From: Endothia cerciana
Taxonomy: Eukaryota; Ascomycota; Sordariomycetes; Diaporthales; Cryphonectriaceae
Assembly: GCA_026119935.1 (NCBI GenBank)
Contig: JALRMH010000011.1
Span: 769,394 to 833,393 of the forward strand
Direction of reading: 5' to 3'
Length of the DNA stretch: 64,000 nucleotides
Shown here: piece after piece, positions 1 through 12,500 of the stretch
Layout of the letters: each line of letters begins with the position of its first letter
Numbering within the stretch: the first letter of the stretch is position 1
Program-made: the position numbers and the translations under genes
The notes under the pieces: generated by a model
Seen by the model: only the letters and a program-made list of their open reading frames with translations
Database searches by the model: none
Told to the model about the DNA's origin: nothing

Positions 1-1
1 G

Positions 2-1506
2 TTGAACCCGGAAGTCCAGGGTGACTGGTTTCCTAAAGATCAAGTTAGTCTGGCATCCTTTCTCAAGGCAAGACATGACGAGGACGAATCTAGCTGACAA
101 AGACACCGGTCAGGAACCTTTGAATCTGGACAGGGTGCTCTCGGAGGTATCGACTTTCACCATGATTGTCTACACTTTCCCCATTCATCCAGACGATTTG
201 AACGTGCTGCAAGTCTACGGTAGGAAACACCACACGCCTCTGGTTGCCGTCCACTCAGCAGGCTTCTATTCGTACTTTCGAGTGAGCCTACCTGGCAGTT
301 TTCCCATTGTCGACACACACCCAGACGAAACGGCCACAACTGATCTGCGGCTGCTCTCACCGTGGCCCGAGCTGCAGGCTTTCGCCACGGATATGACGAA
401 GGACATTGACAGTATGGACAACCATGAGCACGGACATCTCCCTTATGTGGTCATATTGCTTTACTTTTTGGAAAGATGGAAGGACGCTCACGGAGATTAC
501 CCAAAGAAATATGCCGAGAAGACGGCATTCAGGAAGGTGGTTGCGGCTGGGGCAAGAACTGACAACCCAGAGGGTGGCGAGGAGAACTTTGACGAGGCGG
601 TCGCGGCCGTAGTCAAGACGATAGTGCCGCCCAACGTACCATCGAGCTTGAGAGAGGTCTTTGACTACACTCACACCGATCCGGTTGGTCCTTGCCCCAT
701 TTGTCGGCCACAAAGTGTTCCAGGTGTTGATTGTCAGACGCTAATGTAAGGTTGTCCAGGTTGAGCAACAATCGAGCTTCTGGATCATCGCCGACGCCGT
801 CAAGAGATTTTATGAGAAGCACGGTAGTTTGCCACTGCCAGGGAACGTACCGGACATGAAGGCACAGTCCAAGGTCTACATCCAACTCCAAAACATCTAC
901 AAGAACAAAGCTCGGCAGGATGTTGCCGAAGTACTCGAAACAGTCAGGCTGTCCCCGTGTGGCGAGAATGTCGATCCTGATGAGGTGGAGCTCTTTTGCA
1001 AGAACGCTGCTTTCGTCAAGCTCGTCAACACTGGAGGTGCGGACGCTGATCGTCTAGCAAGGGTCACAGGTAAGTGTCACCATCCCGCCGGGCATTGCTC
1101 TCGGTCCTGCAGGTTATTTGGTAGGTGATTTAGGCATGCGTTGACTTGCAATGCAGGAGAACAGCTGGCTCAGGACGCAGATGCCGAGATCATGATGTCG
1201 CCATTCTCGCTAATCCCCATCTATCTTGCTCTCTTCGCGACATCACATAATCCCCAGGCCTCCACAGATGAAATCCTGAAGGCTATCGGGGATCTCGTCC
1301 CACATGCCGCCAAAAATGAGCGAGTGGTCCAGGTCTCTGAGGAGGTGGCCCGTGCTGGCGGCGGAGAACTGCACAACACATCCGCCCTGACTGGCGGCAT
1401 GGTGGCCCAGGAGATCATTAAGATCATCACGAAGCAGTACATACCCGCAGACAACACCTGCATTTTTGATGGCATAAGTAGCAGGTGTCAGGTACTTCGC
1501 TTGTGA
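2..1506 (+). CDS. ULA1: NEDD8-activating enzyme E1 regulatory subunit (APPBP1/ULA1 type), 5' truncated by window edge
   Basis: This is the C-terminal two thirds of the non-catalytic E1 subunit that pairs with Uba3 to activate NEDD8/Rub1 for cullin neddylation. Exons that keep one frame are <2-67, 114-683, 760-1069 and 1157-1506. The first exon reads LNPEVQGDWF, as in the adenylation-like domain of the family. Later stretches such as HTPLVAVHSAGFYSYFR, NPEGGEENFDEAV, SSFWIIADAVKRFYEKHG and the closing TGGMVAQEIIKIITKQY match the known human subunit block by block. The first intron (68-113, 46 nt) has a GC donor (AAG|GCAAGA), branch CTGAC at 94-98 and TCAG acceptor; reading through it hits a stop at 92-94. 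The 684 donor of intron 2 is weak and is the least certain boundary. Intron 3 (1070-1156) has GTAAGT. Family assignment is from recall of homologues, without alignment. Confidence 0.9.
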
Positions 1507-4500
1507 GCCGCAGCGAGGAGCTAATGCTCCCTGCATCTCGTCGCTCACATCACATGGCCAAGTGCTGAAGGAATGCGGTACAGCATCAGGGCAGCATTGT
1601 GACGAGACAGCGGGATACTTCTCGTTGACGGCCTTGCAGCTCCGGCTGAATCAGGGTTCAGCCAATAAGGGCTGAGAAATTGCAAAGGATTGGTGGAGGG
1701 TACAGCTGGGCATCTCCCTAACCATGCTCATCGTATGCAAGCATGGATATCGGACCAGTGTGCGGCCGTCACTGGGTCTTTCATCGCACTCTTCGGGCCG
1801 CTGATAGCTCGAGGCTGGTCCACACCCAAGGGAGGAGGATCTCGTCGGACCGCAGGTCCTAGCAGTACTGCAACCCTGAGATCGCTGTCCCATGCACAGG
1901 TAGGGCGGTTACTCCAAGGTAGTGGGTAGTGGTACCATAAAAAGTCGGGAAATCAACATAGAATTCGAGCTCATGCAGCCTCCTGCTTATATAAGTGGGT
2001 TGCGTAGGTTAACTTACGCGGCTGGGAAATGTCGCACAAAGCTCTCCTGCTCATGTGTCACCACGTGAGATGTCCCACTTGGTATCATACCACTGACATT
2101 ACAACAGGTTGACTACGCTCATGCAGCCACAGAACCGTGGTTCGGACCAGGAACCCGCAATGTCGCTTAAGAAGCTGGGAGCACTGAGCTCTCAGCAGCC
2201 AGCAAGGCATCTATGCGCGCATCTTATTACGCCTCCTTTCAGTTCATCCAACGGAGGCCCTCGTGTGCCAGTGAGTCAGGTAAGCTGAGAAGAACACCAT
2301 GGTGAGTTCGATGGACTAGAGTTCATGAGGTCACCTAGACCATCTATTTTAAAGACCTGTGAAGGACGAAAAGGGGGTTGGTTGGGTGGAAAATCTTAGA
2401 ATGTCGTCCAGTCTTTTACTGGCCTGAAGACAATAACCAGGGCCCAAGGTAGTGCCGGCGCAGGTCTTACGAGTCAGGTCAGCCGTGATCCCGATGGCGG
2501 TCTGAAAACTGGAAACTAATCCCCAGATCTCTTAGATCAGCCAATACAGGAAGTCGATCATGATGCTTGTGCTGTTAGGGATGGGTGGCCCTGCATAGCT
2601 GCCCAGGCCCACTGTAGGCGCTTGCTGGGTTGCCCCAAACATGTAGATTCCTCGAGGGAGCATGAATAACAAGCCTTGCTATGGGAAAATGAAGCCTAGA
2701 TCCCCTGGCCCCCCATTGGAGGACCATACTCGAGCCTCGGGCGCCGGCAGCTTCTCCAAAGAATATGGCGGCTTGTCGTCCCAGGAAACTGGATGATTGG
2801 CTCCGTCCAGACGTGGAACCAAATTGCGCCGATGCGGGAAACGATCTTTCCAAATTGAAAGCCTTTTCAGAAATGCACGTGATGATGTGGTGAGCCGTCT
2901 GCACCGCGACCGGACCTATCGACTGCGAAGGAGATCGGACAGGTGCGACGGGAGCCAACCGGGGCGTGGGATGACCAGCTGCCAGTCCTCCATGCCACTA
3001 CCCCAAAGCTCGTCTAACAGAGGATCGTCATTCGTTAGGTGCGGCGGCCACCTGCATCTCATGAACATGTGGACATGCAAAGTCTTCACGCTGGTGAGGC
3101 TGCATCAGGAAGCTCTGCCCGTCTGCCGAGCCCTGGAACTCTGGGGTAGTCCAAGGTCCCACTCCTTCGGCGCATTCCGTCTACCAGCGGTCGAGGTCGG
3201 AAGGCCGGCGGCGATTCCCTCGCCCTGCGACCGCATGTCTGCAAGTAGGCGCGCTGCCAGCCCTCTTGATAGGACGGGATCCAATTATGCGCAGAGGTGG
3301 AGAACGCGAGTGTCCCTGAGGGAGCGGTGTCGGATTTCCTTGAATGATGTCTGTCAGGTCAAGAGAGGCTGGCTTTTAGGCAGTTGGGTGGGCAAGACGT
3401 CAAAGTCCCCTGGGATTACCAACTCCAGCAGGATTCCGCCCCTTCCTCGATATCTCTGTATGCCCGGCTCCCCGCAGCAGTGGCTGACGAGTTGTGGAGC
3501 TATGTAGTTAGGTACGCATCCTCGACGTGATGATTCGCGGCTGTACGCATGGAGCAGCACGATTGCACGCGCCACGAGCTTTCATACCTGCTTGCTTTGG
3601 CAGGTCAGTCCACATCCGATACGCCTACACCCAACATGGGCACTGGTCTAGACGTTTGGGGGGGGGGGGGGGTTTCTCAGAATGTGATATCTCCAGAACA
3701 CTATGGAGATATCCCTTCCCACTCCGCTTACTCAGACGATGGACCACGAGACGATCTATCTAGTTGTAGACTCGGCTTGATCCAGCCCAAGACACGGAGC
3801 GTCTGACTTGCAGGACCTCGACTTCCTAATTCCCGCTCAGAACGCCTTGACATGATCCCAGCCTCACTGTGCACAATTTGTGGGGGATACAACTGCAAGC
3901 GCGACAGGCTGACTAGCTATGCATGCACGCATGAGCGGTATCCCCTTCAGTCTGCGGTGGTGCGACGACGGAGACGCAACCGCGCCGTGGCACTTGATGT
4001 TTCCTCCCTGTATGTCTGCAGGTCCCCACCAAAAACCGGTACCGGTCGAGCGGACGCTAGCATGCCAAGCCGCTACCATGATCAGTCCGTCGTCTGCAGA
4101 CAAAGGACATCAGACGACAATGTATGTATACTGGTATATTGCACCGCCAGATGGGATGTGGGGGATGTGGCGCCAGCCACTGGCGGTAGGCAGACGGGTA
4201 GCAGACCGCGTATACCACGCTCCCCATGACGGACAGGCGAGCCTGAAAGGACGCGGTTGTTATTCAGAAATCCAGGCTGCAAGATTACCCAATGAGTCCT
4301 CGCTTCGAGGTATGCCCAATCCAGCTGCCCCGCCCAGCCTATCAGTGGTGTCTTAATCACCACCTTCATCAGTGGCTCGTGCGGGGTGACAAGGATCGTC
4401 GACACCACACTGGCGACAACCAGAGGAGTCCATCGAGTTATACACCAGTGGATATGTTCAACCTCCTTTGATTGTCTGTCCTTCTATGCGCCTCCTGACT

Positions 4501-5505
4501 ACTCAAATGTATCGCAAGCTGGCATCGGACCAGCTCTTTTTTTTTTTTTGGGTGGTGGGGGGGGTGACGTACATATGTCGAACCAGCTCAAGTTACACTT
4601 GGGCAGAACGACACTGGTCTTTGATCGGGTCCCAGGCCAGGCTTATGGTCACAAGAGCTAAGCCTAACATGCACAATTTGAGGCTACAGCCATAGGAGTA
4701 CATGTGCAAGGCCCGTTGGCAAGGAGCTGGAAGCGAGCTCATTAGCCGTCCCACGAACTTTTGGGGTCTAAACTGCCAGCTGCCCTCCTTTTGAAACCGA
4801 GACGCTAGCGGCAAACCTACATATTAAACTCTGGGTCATGAGACAGAGCCTCAGGGCCGAGATGCCACTACAAAAACACAAGTACTCTGCAGACTGCCAT
4901 GAGAGCGCCGCTAGGCGACGCATCCGAGCCCGTCAACATACCGCCCATGGCTCGAAACCCATCCCAGGCGCGTCTAGTGCCAGCAAAACAAAGAGAGCAT
5001 CTTGCGTAAGCAGGAAGTGTGGCACTTAATAACAGATGGTCCACTCCCAAGCCGCCACCGGAAATTAACGCTTGCTTTTACTGCCATCAACAAATCAGTT
5101 GAGTGGACATGACGCTTTTCAAACCGGCAAAAAAACCCCAAAGACCTGGTATTGGCAGAGGAGGGGGTGGGGGCGACTTTGTCATTTCTCATTGCCTTCC
5201 GCTGGACCAGAATTCTGAGTATGCGCCACCGATCGGCGCAGAATAACGACCTGTGTTGGCTGATCTTGCCTTTTTTTTAATGTTTTAATTTTTTAATTTT
5301 TTATTATTCTTCCTTGGTCTCCGTGCCGTTACTACCGGCCAAGCACAGCGTCACAGCCTCCCAGCTCTCGCCCCTCTGCCAGTCTGGTCGGGCTGAGGGG
5401 CAGAAGCAGGAAATGGGAGCACACATGGCCGTCCTCCGTCACGGACGCAACATGGAACCAACACGGATCCGGTGATACTCATCGCAGCAGATGGTTGTGG
5501 CCGTG

Positions 5506-5534
5506 ACCTCACCTCACCTCACCTCACCTCACCT
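5506..5534. repeat. (ACCTC)n short tandem repeat
   Basis: Five ACCTC copies plus a partial sixth. It is an ordinary microsatellite and not telomeric, since the fungal telomere unit is TTAGGG. Confidence 0.9.
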
Positions 5535-7070
5535 GTTTATTGCTGGTATGTTTGAAGAGCCACAAAATTGGGGACTAACGGATCCACGAGGGACAATATC
5601 CGACTTGAGACGCCAGGTGGTTTCCCACAATTGATCTCCCCCGTCCCCACCATGGCGGGAGGACTAGCAGGGAGGCTCGAGACGACTACACCCACGCCCC
5701 ACACCTTATGAATAAAGTTAAGGTTACTCATCACATCCTATGGTGCTATGGTAATGTGGACGAATAGCCGAGCAGCCCCTGGTCCTTGCCGCCAGACCAC
5801 ATACAGTAGTATTATGGTACAGCGGATGCAGCCTGTCTGTTCCTGGCGGCCCACGAGAGGCACACGCCCGCACATGTGGAGGCCCCCCCCCCCCCTCGTT
5901 GGATCCCCCCTCGTTGATCCCCTGATAGACCGACACCAGGATCTCGCTTTGCCGGCCGACAGATGACCAGGCCCATGACTCGAGGGCTTAGCCCGGCTCT
6001 CTAGGCTATCTGGACCTTCAACCCGATACATCCAAGGTACTATGCAGTACAGGCGGTTAGCTGCATGACCCCCCTCTCTGGCCCATTCCTCTTGCTGGTG
6101 TGCATGGAGTACCTGACGATCGCCACGGCTCTCCGGAACCTGCAAGGTATACGACATGTGTCTTTTCTGTGCGGGTGCTTTTGCCCTTTGACCCATGCGC
6201 TATAGAGTACGCAGTATGGGTTTGGGGGTTTTTTTTTGTTGTAATTTTTATTATTTTATCTTTTTATTTTTTATTTTTTATTTTTATTTTTTTTTACGCC
6301 ATACCCTTCTTCTCCCTGCTTCAGCTGCTGTTGTTCGAGCTGTTCCTTCTGCTGTCGATCCGATCCATGGAAGCAGCTCCGAACCGACAGACGCTGTCCT
6401 CCATGAATCGACATAGCTGCCAAGTGTCCAGCTCACTGACAATCCTGGAATCGTCCTGGGCGATGCTCGGTCTATCAGGTTCTGTAATCTGGTCGAGTTC
6501 TCTGGGTGGGCTGTTTACTTCGAACCGCCCCTAGGCCGTGTTGTGGACCCAGGCCCTATTCTTCTTTTCCCATGGACCTCGTCGATGTCTTGCCTCGTAA
6601 ACGGGTCTCGACGCGGCATTGGCCAGTAATGTGTGTGGTTCTCTGCCCATCCTCCCCTCCAGGCCTACACTACACCCATTCATTACTGGTAGCCCACCAA
6701 TGGTACCCATCTCATCTGCTCTTGGGTCCTACCCATGTAGCGAAAACATCACACCCGCCCTCATATATTCCCGGCATGCTACCTGTCTGTCGAGCCTGTT
6801 CACAAGCACGAGCACTGCCGGTGGTACGACATGCCAATGGTCACATTTCTACCCAGAATCCCATACCCCACAATATGCAACCCCATGAACAACCGCATGC
6901 GGTGGCAATATATATTCACTCACCCCTCATCCTGCTCCTCCTGGGTCTGGACTTCGGACGATCACTCTTTGGTGAGACCCTTCTTGATCCGAAGTTCGAC
7001 TATACCATCCCACCTGAGAGAATATTCTTGTACATACCTGTTCTCGTTTCAACTGTATAATTTGCTACGA

Positions 7071-7078
7071 TATAAAGA
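7071..7078 (+). promoter_or_regulatory. TATA-like element of the Zn2Cys6 gene
   Basis: The octamer ATATAAAG lies about 66 bp upstream of the ATG at 7144, in a short C/T-rich leader, which suits a fungal core promoter. No transcript data are available to place the start. Confidence 0.4.
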
Positions 7079-7143
7079 CGACAGCTTGCACTTCGTCCTT
7101 TTCATTTCTCGCCCACCTCTCCCCACTCACCACCGACCTCACC

Positions 7144-9566
7144 ATGGCACCGAATCTCACAATAGCCTCGCAGGGTGGCATGTTCCATACATTCCAGGGT
7201 GTCACCCCCAGGAAGCCAGCCACCGAACCGCAGGAGAACCCAAAGGCCACAGCCAGTGCAACTGCCAAGAGGATAACAACACCACACGCATGTGCTGAGT
7301 GCAAGCGCCGCAAGATGTAAGTTCTGATTTGAGATACGAGCCTCTGGGCTACCGGTTGACCCTGTGTCCCCAGCCGATGTGATGGACAGCAGCCCTGCGG
7401 CCAATGTCTCTCAAGCCGTGCTCCTAAGCGGTGCTTCTACGACAAGCACCGCCAGAGAGTGATCCCGTCAAGGAAGTAAGTCGAGCCCTCGCCTGTTCCG
7501 GCCGCGGCTTGGCTGATACTGACCGTAACAGGACCCTAGAGGCCCTGTCTCAGTCCTTGGAGGAGTGCCGGTCGATCCTGAAGCGGCTATATCCCAACCA
7601 CGAAACCCAAGCGCTCCTATCGCTCTCTCGGCACGAACTCCTGAACCTTCTAGACCGGTCGGGAAACGAGGCTTCCGGAGGCCTGCCGTCCCCTCCACTC
7701 ACCTCACCACTCCCCGGCGATCTGGACTCGCCAATCTGTCCGTCCTCCACCGAGAGCCTCTGCGGCCTGGAACAGCTTCCCGCAAGGAATGCCGAGTGGG
7801 ATGAGGAGAGAAGAGGCAGAGACCCAATCCCGGCAGAGGCAGACGATGTTAATGCACTGTCTCTTTCTGTCGACCGTCAGACTTCTTACTTGGGAGCGTC
7901 GTCAATCAAGGCCGCCCTGATGGTCATGCTCAAGGTCCAGCCGCAACTGAGAAGCGCCCTGAGTGCGCCGCTGAGCACCTCCGAGGTCCCACCCGGCTTT
8001 CCTGCGGCCCGTACAAAGTCAACAGCTCAGAAGGACCCACAACGGATCCCGTGGTCCTGGAAGGGACAGACATTGATTGATGCGTACTTCAAGAGGATTC
8101 ACGTCTTCATTCCGATGCTGGACGAGACATCTTTCAGGGCCGACTACCTGGAGGGGCAGCGGTTTGATGCCCCCTGGCTTGCGCTTCTCAACATGGTCTT
8201 CGCGATGGGCAGCATTGTGGCCATGAAATCCGACGACTACAACCACATCAACTACTACAACCGGGCGATGGAGCACCTGCCATTGGACGCCTTTGGCAGC
8301 AGCCACATTGAGACTGTTCAGGCCCTCGCAATTATCGGCGGCTATTACTTGCATTACATCAACAGGCCGAACATGGCAAATGCGGTTCTAGGGGGAACCA
8401 TCCGGATGGCGAGCGCCCTTGGTCTCCACAGGGAGAGCCTGGCCCAGAGCACGAACGACGTTGCCGCTGCCGAGACCCGAAGACGCACATGGTGGAGTCT
8501 GTTCTGCCTGGACACCTGGGCCACCACAACTATGGGTCGTCCGTCCTTTGGCCGCTGGGGCCCGGCTGTGAATATCCGCGCACCTGAGTTCGGTATCAAC
8601 AACTCACGGGACTCATCCCAGCACGCGGGTATCCTGCCGTTGGTTGAGAACATCAAGTTCTGCAAGATCGCTACTTCTATTCAGGATATGCTCGCGGTGG
8701 CGCCTCTCCTGACCACCGACGACCGTCACAACCTGGACGGCCAACTTGTCAACTGGTACAGCAACCTGCCTTGGCTACTACGAACCACAGAGCCATGCGC
8801 AGAGCCCCTCTACATCGCTCGGTGCATCATCAAATGGCGCTACCAGAACCTGCGCATGCTCATCCACCGCCCTGTGCTTCTCAGCCTCGCCAGCAGCAAC
8901 GCCACTTCCGCAACAGACGCAGACGTCGCCGCTGTGGAGATGTGCCGCGAGCTGGCCAAGCACACCGTGGAGGACATCGCGCGCGAGTGGAGCCGCAACC
9001 AGATGTCTGGATGGAACGCAGCATGGTTCCTATACCAGGCAGCCATGGTGCCACTCGTGTCCATCTTCTGGCAGTGGAACAGCCCGCGTGTCCCGGACTG
9101 GCACAAGCAGATCGACAGCATCACCGAGCTTCTCGAGGCCATGGAGGACTGGTCACTGGCCGCGCGGCGCAGCCGTGAGGTCGTCACACGCATGTATGAG
9201 GCGAGCCGGACCATCGCGCAGACTCGCGGGCGGGCCGAGACACCCCTCAGCCCAACCTCGCTGCAGGGCTTCATGTCGCATCAAGACATTAGCGGCCTGT
9301 TCGCAACGCCCCCCCACGGCGAGCAGCTGATGTCGCCCATCGGACTAGACGGCCCCGAGGGCGTGTCCATGATGGGCATGGTTGACCAGCAGGGCATGCT
9401 ACTGGACCCGGAGGGTATGTACTGGGCATCTCAGGCGGAGGAGCTGGGCCTTGATCCGTATCCGGCCGTCCAGGACGGCGGAATGGGCATGCCCCTGGAC
9501 TACAACCTACTGACGGCGACCGGACATCCCGGCACGCTCGAGGCTGGTTATGGGTTTGTACACTGA
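7144..9566 (+). CDS. Zn(II)2Cys6 transcription factor with fungal_trans domain
   Basis: A 769-residue regulator encoded by exons 7144-7316, 7374-7475 and 7532-9566. Both introns (57 and 56 nt) have GTAAGT/GTAAGTC donors and TTGAC/CTGAC branch sites. The N-terminus carries the binuclear zinc cluster CAECKRRKIRCDGQQPCGQC followed by the sixth Cys (RCFYDK). This cluster is split by intron 1 exactly between KI and RCDG. A linker and short coiled-coil-like segment (TLEALSQSLEECRSILKRL) follow, as usual for dimerising proteins of this class. The middle homology region starts near residue 300 with AYFKRIHVFIPMLDE, typical of PF04082, and runs to about residue 560. The tail is Gly/Met/Pro rich. It is nuclear by inference. 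Target genes cannot be read from the sequence; it stands alone between two gene-poor stretches, so no cluster context helps. Confidence 0.92.
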
Positions 9567-12500
9567 GATGAACGGTTGAAACGACGACATGCAGCGTTGT
9601 ATTTCCCCGGTTCTGCACCCTCCTCTGGCCTAAATATTTTATTTTATTTTATTTTTTCATTTTATTTTTCTCATGCTTTCTTTCTGGGGGTTGACTAACG
9701 GGAGCTACGGGACTTGACTTATGTGGTGGTGGTGGTGGTGGTGGTGTGGCCATGTGCTTTTTACTATACCTCTCTGTTCCACGGGGCGAGCTGGCTGACG
9801 GGACGGTTTGGCGACAATGTTCATGACCTGATGAGTTACAAACACTAAGAAATTGGTTGGGAAGTCCGCATTCTCAGTTCCTATACAAGCGGGACACAAA
9901 AGTCCGGGGAGTCCGGGGCAGAGGGTGGGATTCAGACGGCTGCCACCCACCCACAGCAATATGAGTTTCCAATTCGCAGAAGGCCCCCAAGTAGCGAATG
10001 AAAACAAGAATGGCGGTATGATTATCCAGGACAAGCCATCAATGCCCTCCGCGAGTCAGGCCGGGGACAAGAGAGGCACATGAGACGACTCGACCATGTC
10101 CGGCCACGTCACAGGCACCCATCTTCCTGGAGACGCCCTGCATCGTCGCACAGAGGCCCGATCGATCTACAGTGCGTTTACTGCAAAAACATGACATGGA
10201 AATGCAGGTCCGATAGGGCACCACGCGGATCGCCTAGCGCCAACACTGCGCGCGTTCCCTATGGGGAAATATAGCGTGTTCCTATCGGGGGGGACAGGTC
10301 CCATCTGGGTCGTCCCGGAGGAGCGGCCTTGCGGACAAAGACTTGTGAAAACGACGGCAGAGCCAGCCCTCGATGGCATGCAGGCAGGCGGGGCTTGCTT
10401 CACCAAGCGAGAACATGGGCGCAAGAGGCTTTTTTTTTTCTTTTTTTTTTCTTTTCTTTCCGGCTCATTCACAGCCAGTCCCCCCTTTTGGTTAGGTCGA
10501 GGGTGATGTGATACGTCGACAATCTCGCGACCCCTACAGCCGGTGCCAGCGGCATAGCGCGCAACTGTGCTGTATTTAGGCTTGTACATTGTCCAGGGAT
10601 ACCAACTGGAACTTGGTCACATTTCATGAAAGGGCTACCATGGTGCGATGTCACCTCTTGCCTGGGACATCCCCGCCAGGATATAACCAGACGCTCTTCC
10701 CGACTATTATAGTACTTCTACAACCCATAACTAGGGATCTCGTGGGCAGCCTCGTTGGGCCAGGTCGCCTGACAATTGGCCAACGGGGGCCGTAGCTGAG
10801 TTTGATGAGAGGGGTTGCAAAATACCACGGGCCTGGTGGGTTGAGTGGTATGCTCCAGGCATCTTCATGCGCTCCTATGTCGCTTCCCTGCGAAGCCTCT
10901 CCTCCCGAGACAAGCGTTCGAGGCGATTCTCGCCACCCTTCTAGACCAGCTGCACAACACGCGCCCGGGGGGAGGGGGGGGTTGGTGATCTACGCAGATC
11001 AATATCCAGGGTCCCATACCCGATATCATCTGTTTGCAACCATCCCCTAGTGTGCCATCCCTCCTACCCAAGGGTGGGGAGGGATGACACAGGCTCCAAG
11101 GTGTGCTTCTGGAGACCAGGTGACGACTTTCCTGCCCCCCCCCCCCCGGCGTCTCTGCTGGGCGCGGGGAGGCGAGGCGCTTGTGAGTCTGAGGTGCACC
11201 GCACGGTCCCTTCCGGGGAAAAATGAATCCCGGGGGGGGGGGGGAGGGGAAGGAGGAGGGAGGGATGATGGCATTCTCCGCCAGGGATGGCGGGGCCCCG
11301 ACCACCATCGCAAGGCGTCTTCGGGCCGTGTTAGCCCTGGACGGTGGAACGTGAAGGTGGTGTCGGGTATTAGAGTTGAGCTAGGGCGCCCAAGGGTCCT
11401 CCAGGGCCCCCGCCACCAGCGGAGAGGAGGAGGGGGGCATCAATGCCCAGCTGCCAGCCAGGCCGAGCCCAGGCCGTGGCAGCCCTTCTGGGTCCAGCAT
11501 CAGGGACAGGCACGGGATCGGCAGCACAGGATTTGAGAAATGCGTGCGGAACGCTGCCGTATTTATCAGTGGTGGACCACCGCAAAGCCTACAGTAGCCT
11601 TTGCGATTGGTCTGGAAAGATTGCGGACCAAGGTACTTCGTAGAGTGGGAGTCGTTCTCCACAGGCGTAATCTGGAGAGACGGGCCGTCGCGAGACGTCG
11701 GGCATGGGTCTCGGTAACCTTCGAGACAGGATGACGAGGCCCGGTTTATCATCTCGTCCAAAGTCTCCTGGACTTTTCCCGATGAGCCCCACTACGGGTG
11801 CACCCCCTGATAGTGGAACCCGGGTTTATGGGCCTGGGGTACTATGTAGTAGTCTTCAGTCCTCAAGTCTTCCGTGGGCAGGGGAGGGGAGGGTTGCCAA
11901 GTGATCTCGAGGAGACCCTATATGTCAAGGTGACCAAGCCGGTACAGTCATCGCGGAATGGTTGGTGTCATCTCTCCCCTTGCTGTCAGGTCCGCCGGTG
12001 GGACACACCGGGGGATGGGTTGTTCACGATCGAGGGCGGTCGGGCAGTCGGGCATGCGGAGCCTGCAAGCAGCGGGGTTGTGAGAGGAGCGCATAACCCG
12101 GAGTCGAGGGGCCCAAGGGCCTTCGGCCCTGAAGCCTTGAGCGCCCCGTGCTGACGAGTCATTTCGAACGGGGAAGCCATCATATGATCTCTGCGCACAG
12201 GTCGTCGGTACCCAAATCTTCTCTCCGCCGTAGAGGAAGAGGTGAGGAAGACATCTCCAACAGCAAGAGTGAGGCTGCAGGTGCCGTCACATGGCAACGT
12301 CGTCTTTTCTGGGGTGCAGAGTAGGACAAGTGTCGAGAGGCTTGCAGGGCGGCAAAACGGCTGACGAGATGGGCTGTTTCGATAGCATTTCCTGGGAGCG
12401 AGCCGACAAACAAAGCGGGGATAAACCTCCCCGTCGTGGCGTGTCCTACGTCGCACGGGTGCGAGGTTACGCAATGTCTGCAGAGAAACGAGATTTGACC

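Larger units (their letters stand above)
1507..7143. other. Long gene-free stretch (5.6 kb)
   Basis: No reading frame here has recognisable domains or a convincing splice structure. The longest open frame (2797-3507, +) is Arg/Ser/Cys rich with no recognisable motif. The stretch holds G15 at 3658-3672, T13 at 4537-4549, C13 at 5883-5895, an ACCTC pentamer array at 5506-5534 and T-rich tracts at 5267-5306 and 6226-6297. Its right end is the promoter of the regulator starting at 7144. Confidence 0.6.

Noticed and set aside
21..749. ULA1 reading from a GTG start at 21, or a frameshift mutation there
   Set aside because: The upstream frame carries conserved LNPEVQGDWF and a GC-AG intron restores frame, so no odd start or mutation is needed.
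2797..3507. 236-residue open frame on the plus strand
   Set aside because: Composition is Arg/Ser/Cys rich with no domain, no splice context and equally open neighbours on the other strand.
5506..5534. ACCTC array as a telomere or internal telomeric repeat
   Set aside because: The unit is not TTAGGG; it is an ordinary microsatellite.
6195..6534. Phe-rich hydrophobic frame as a membrane protein
   Set aside because: It is the translation of a T-rich tract.
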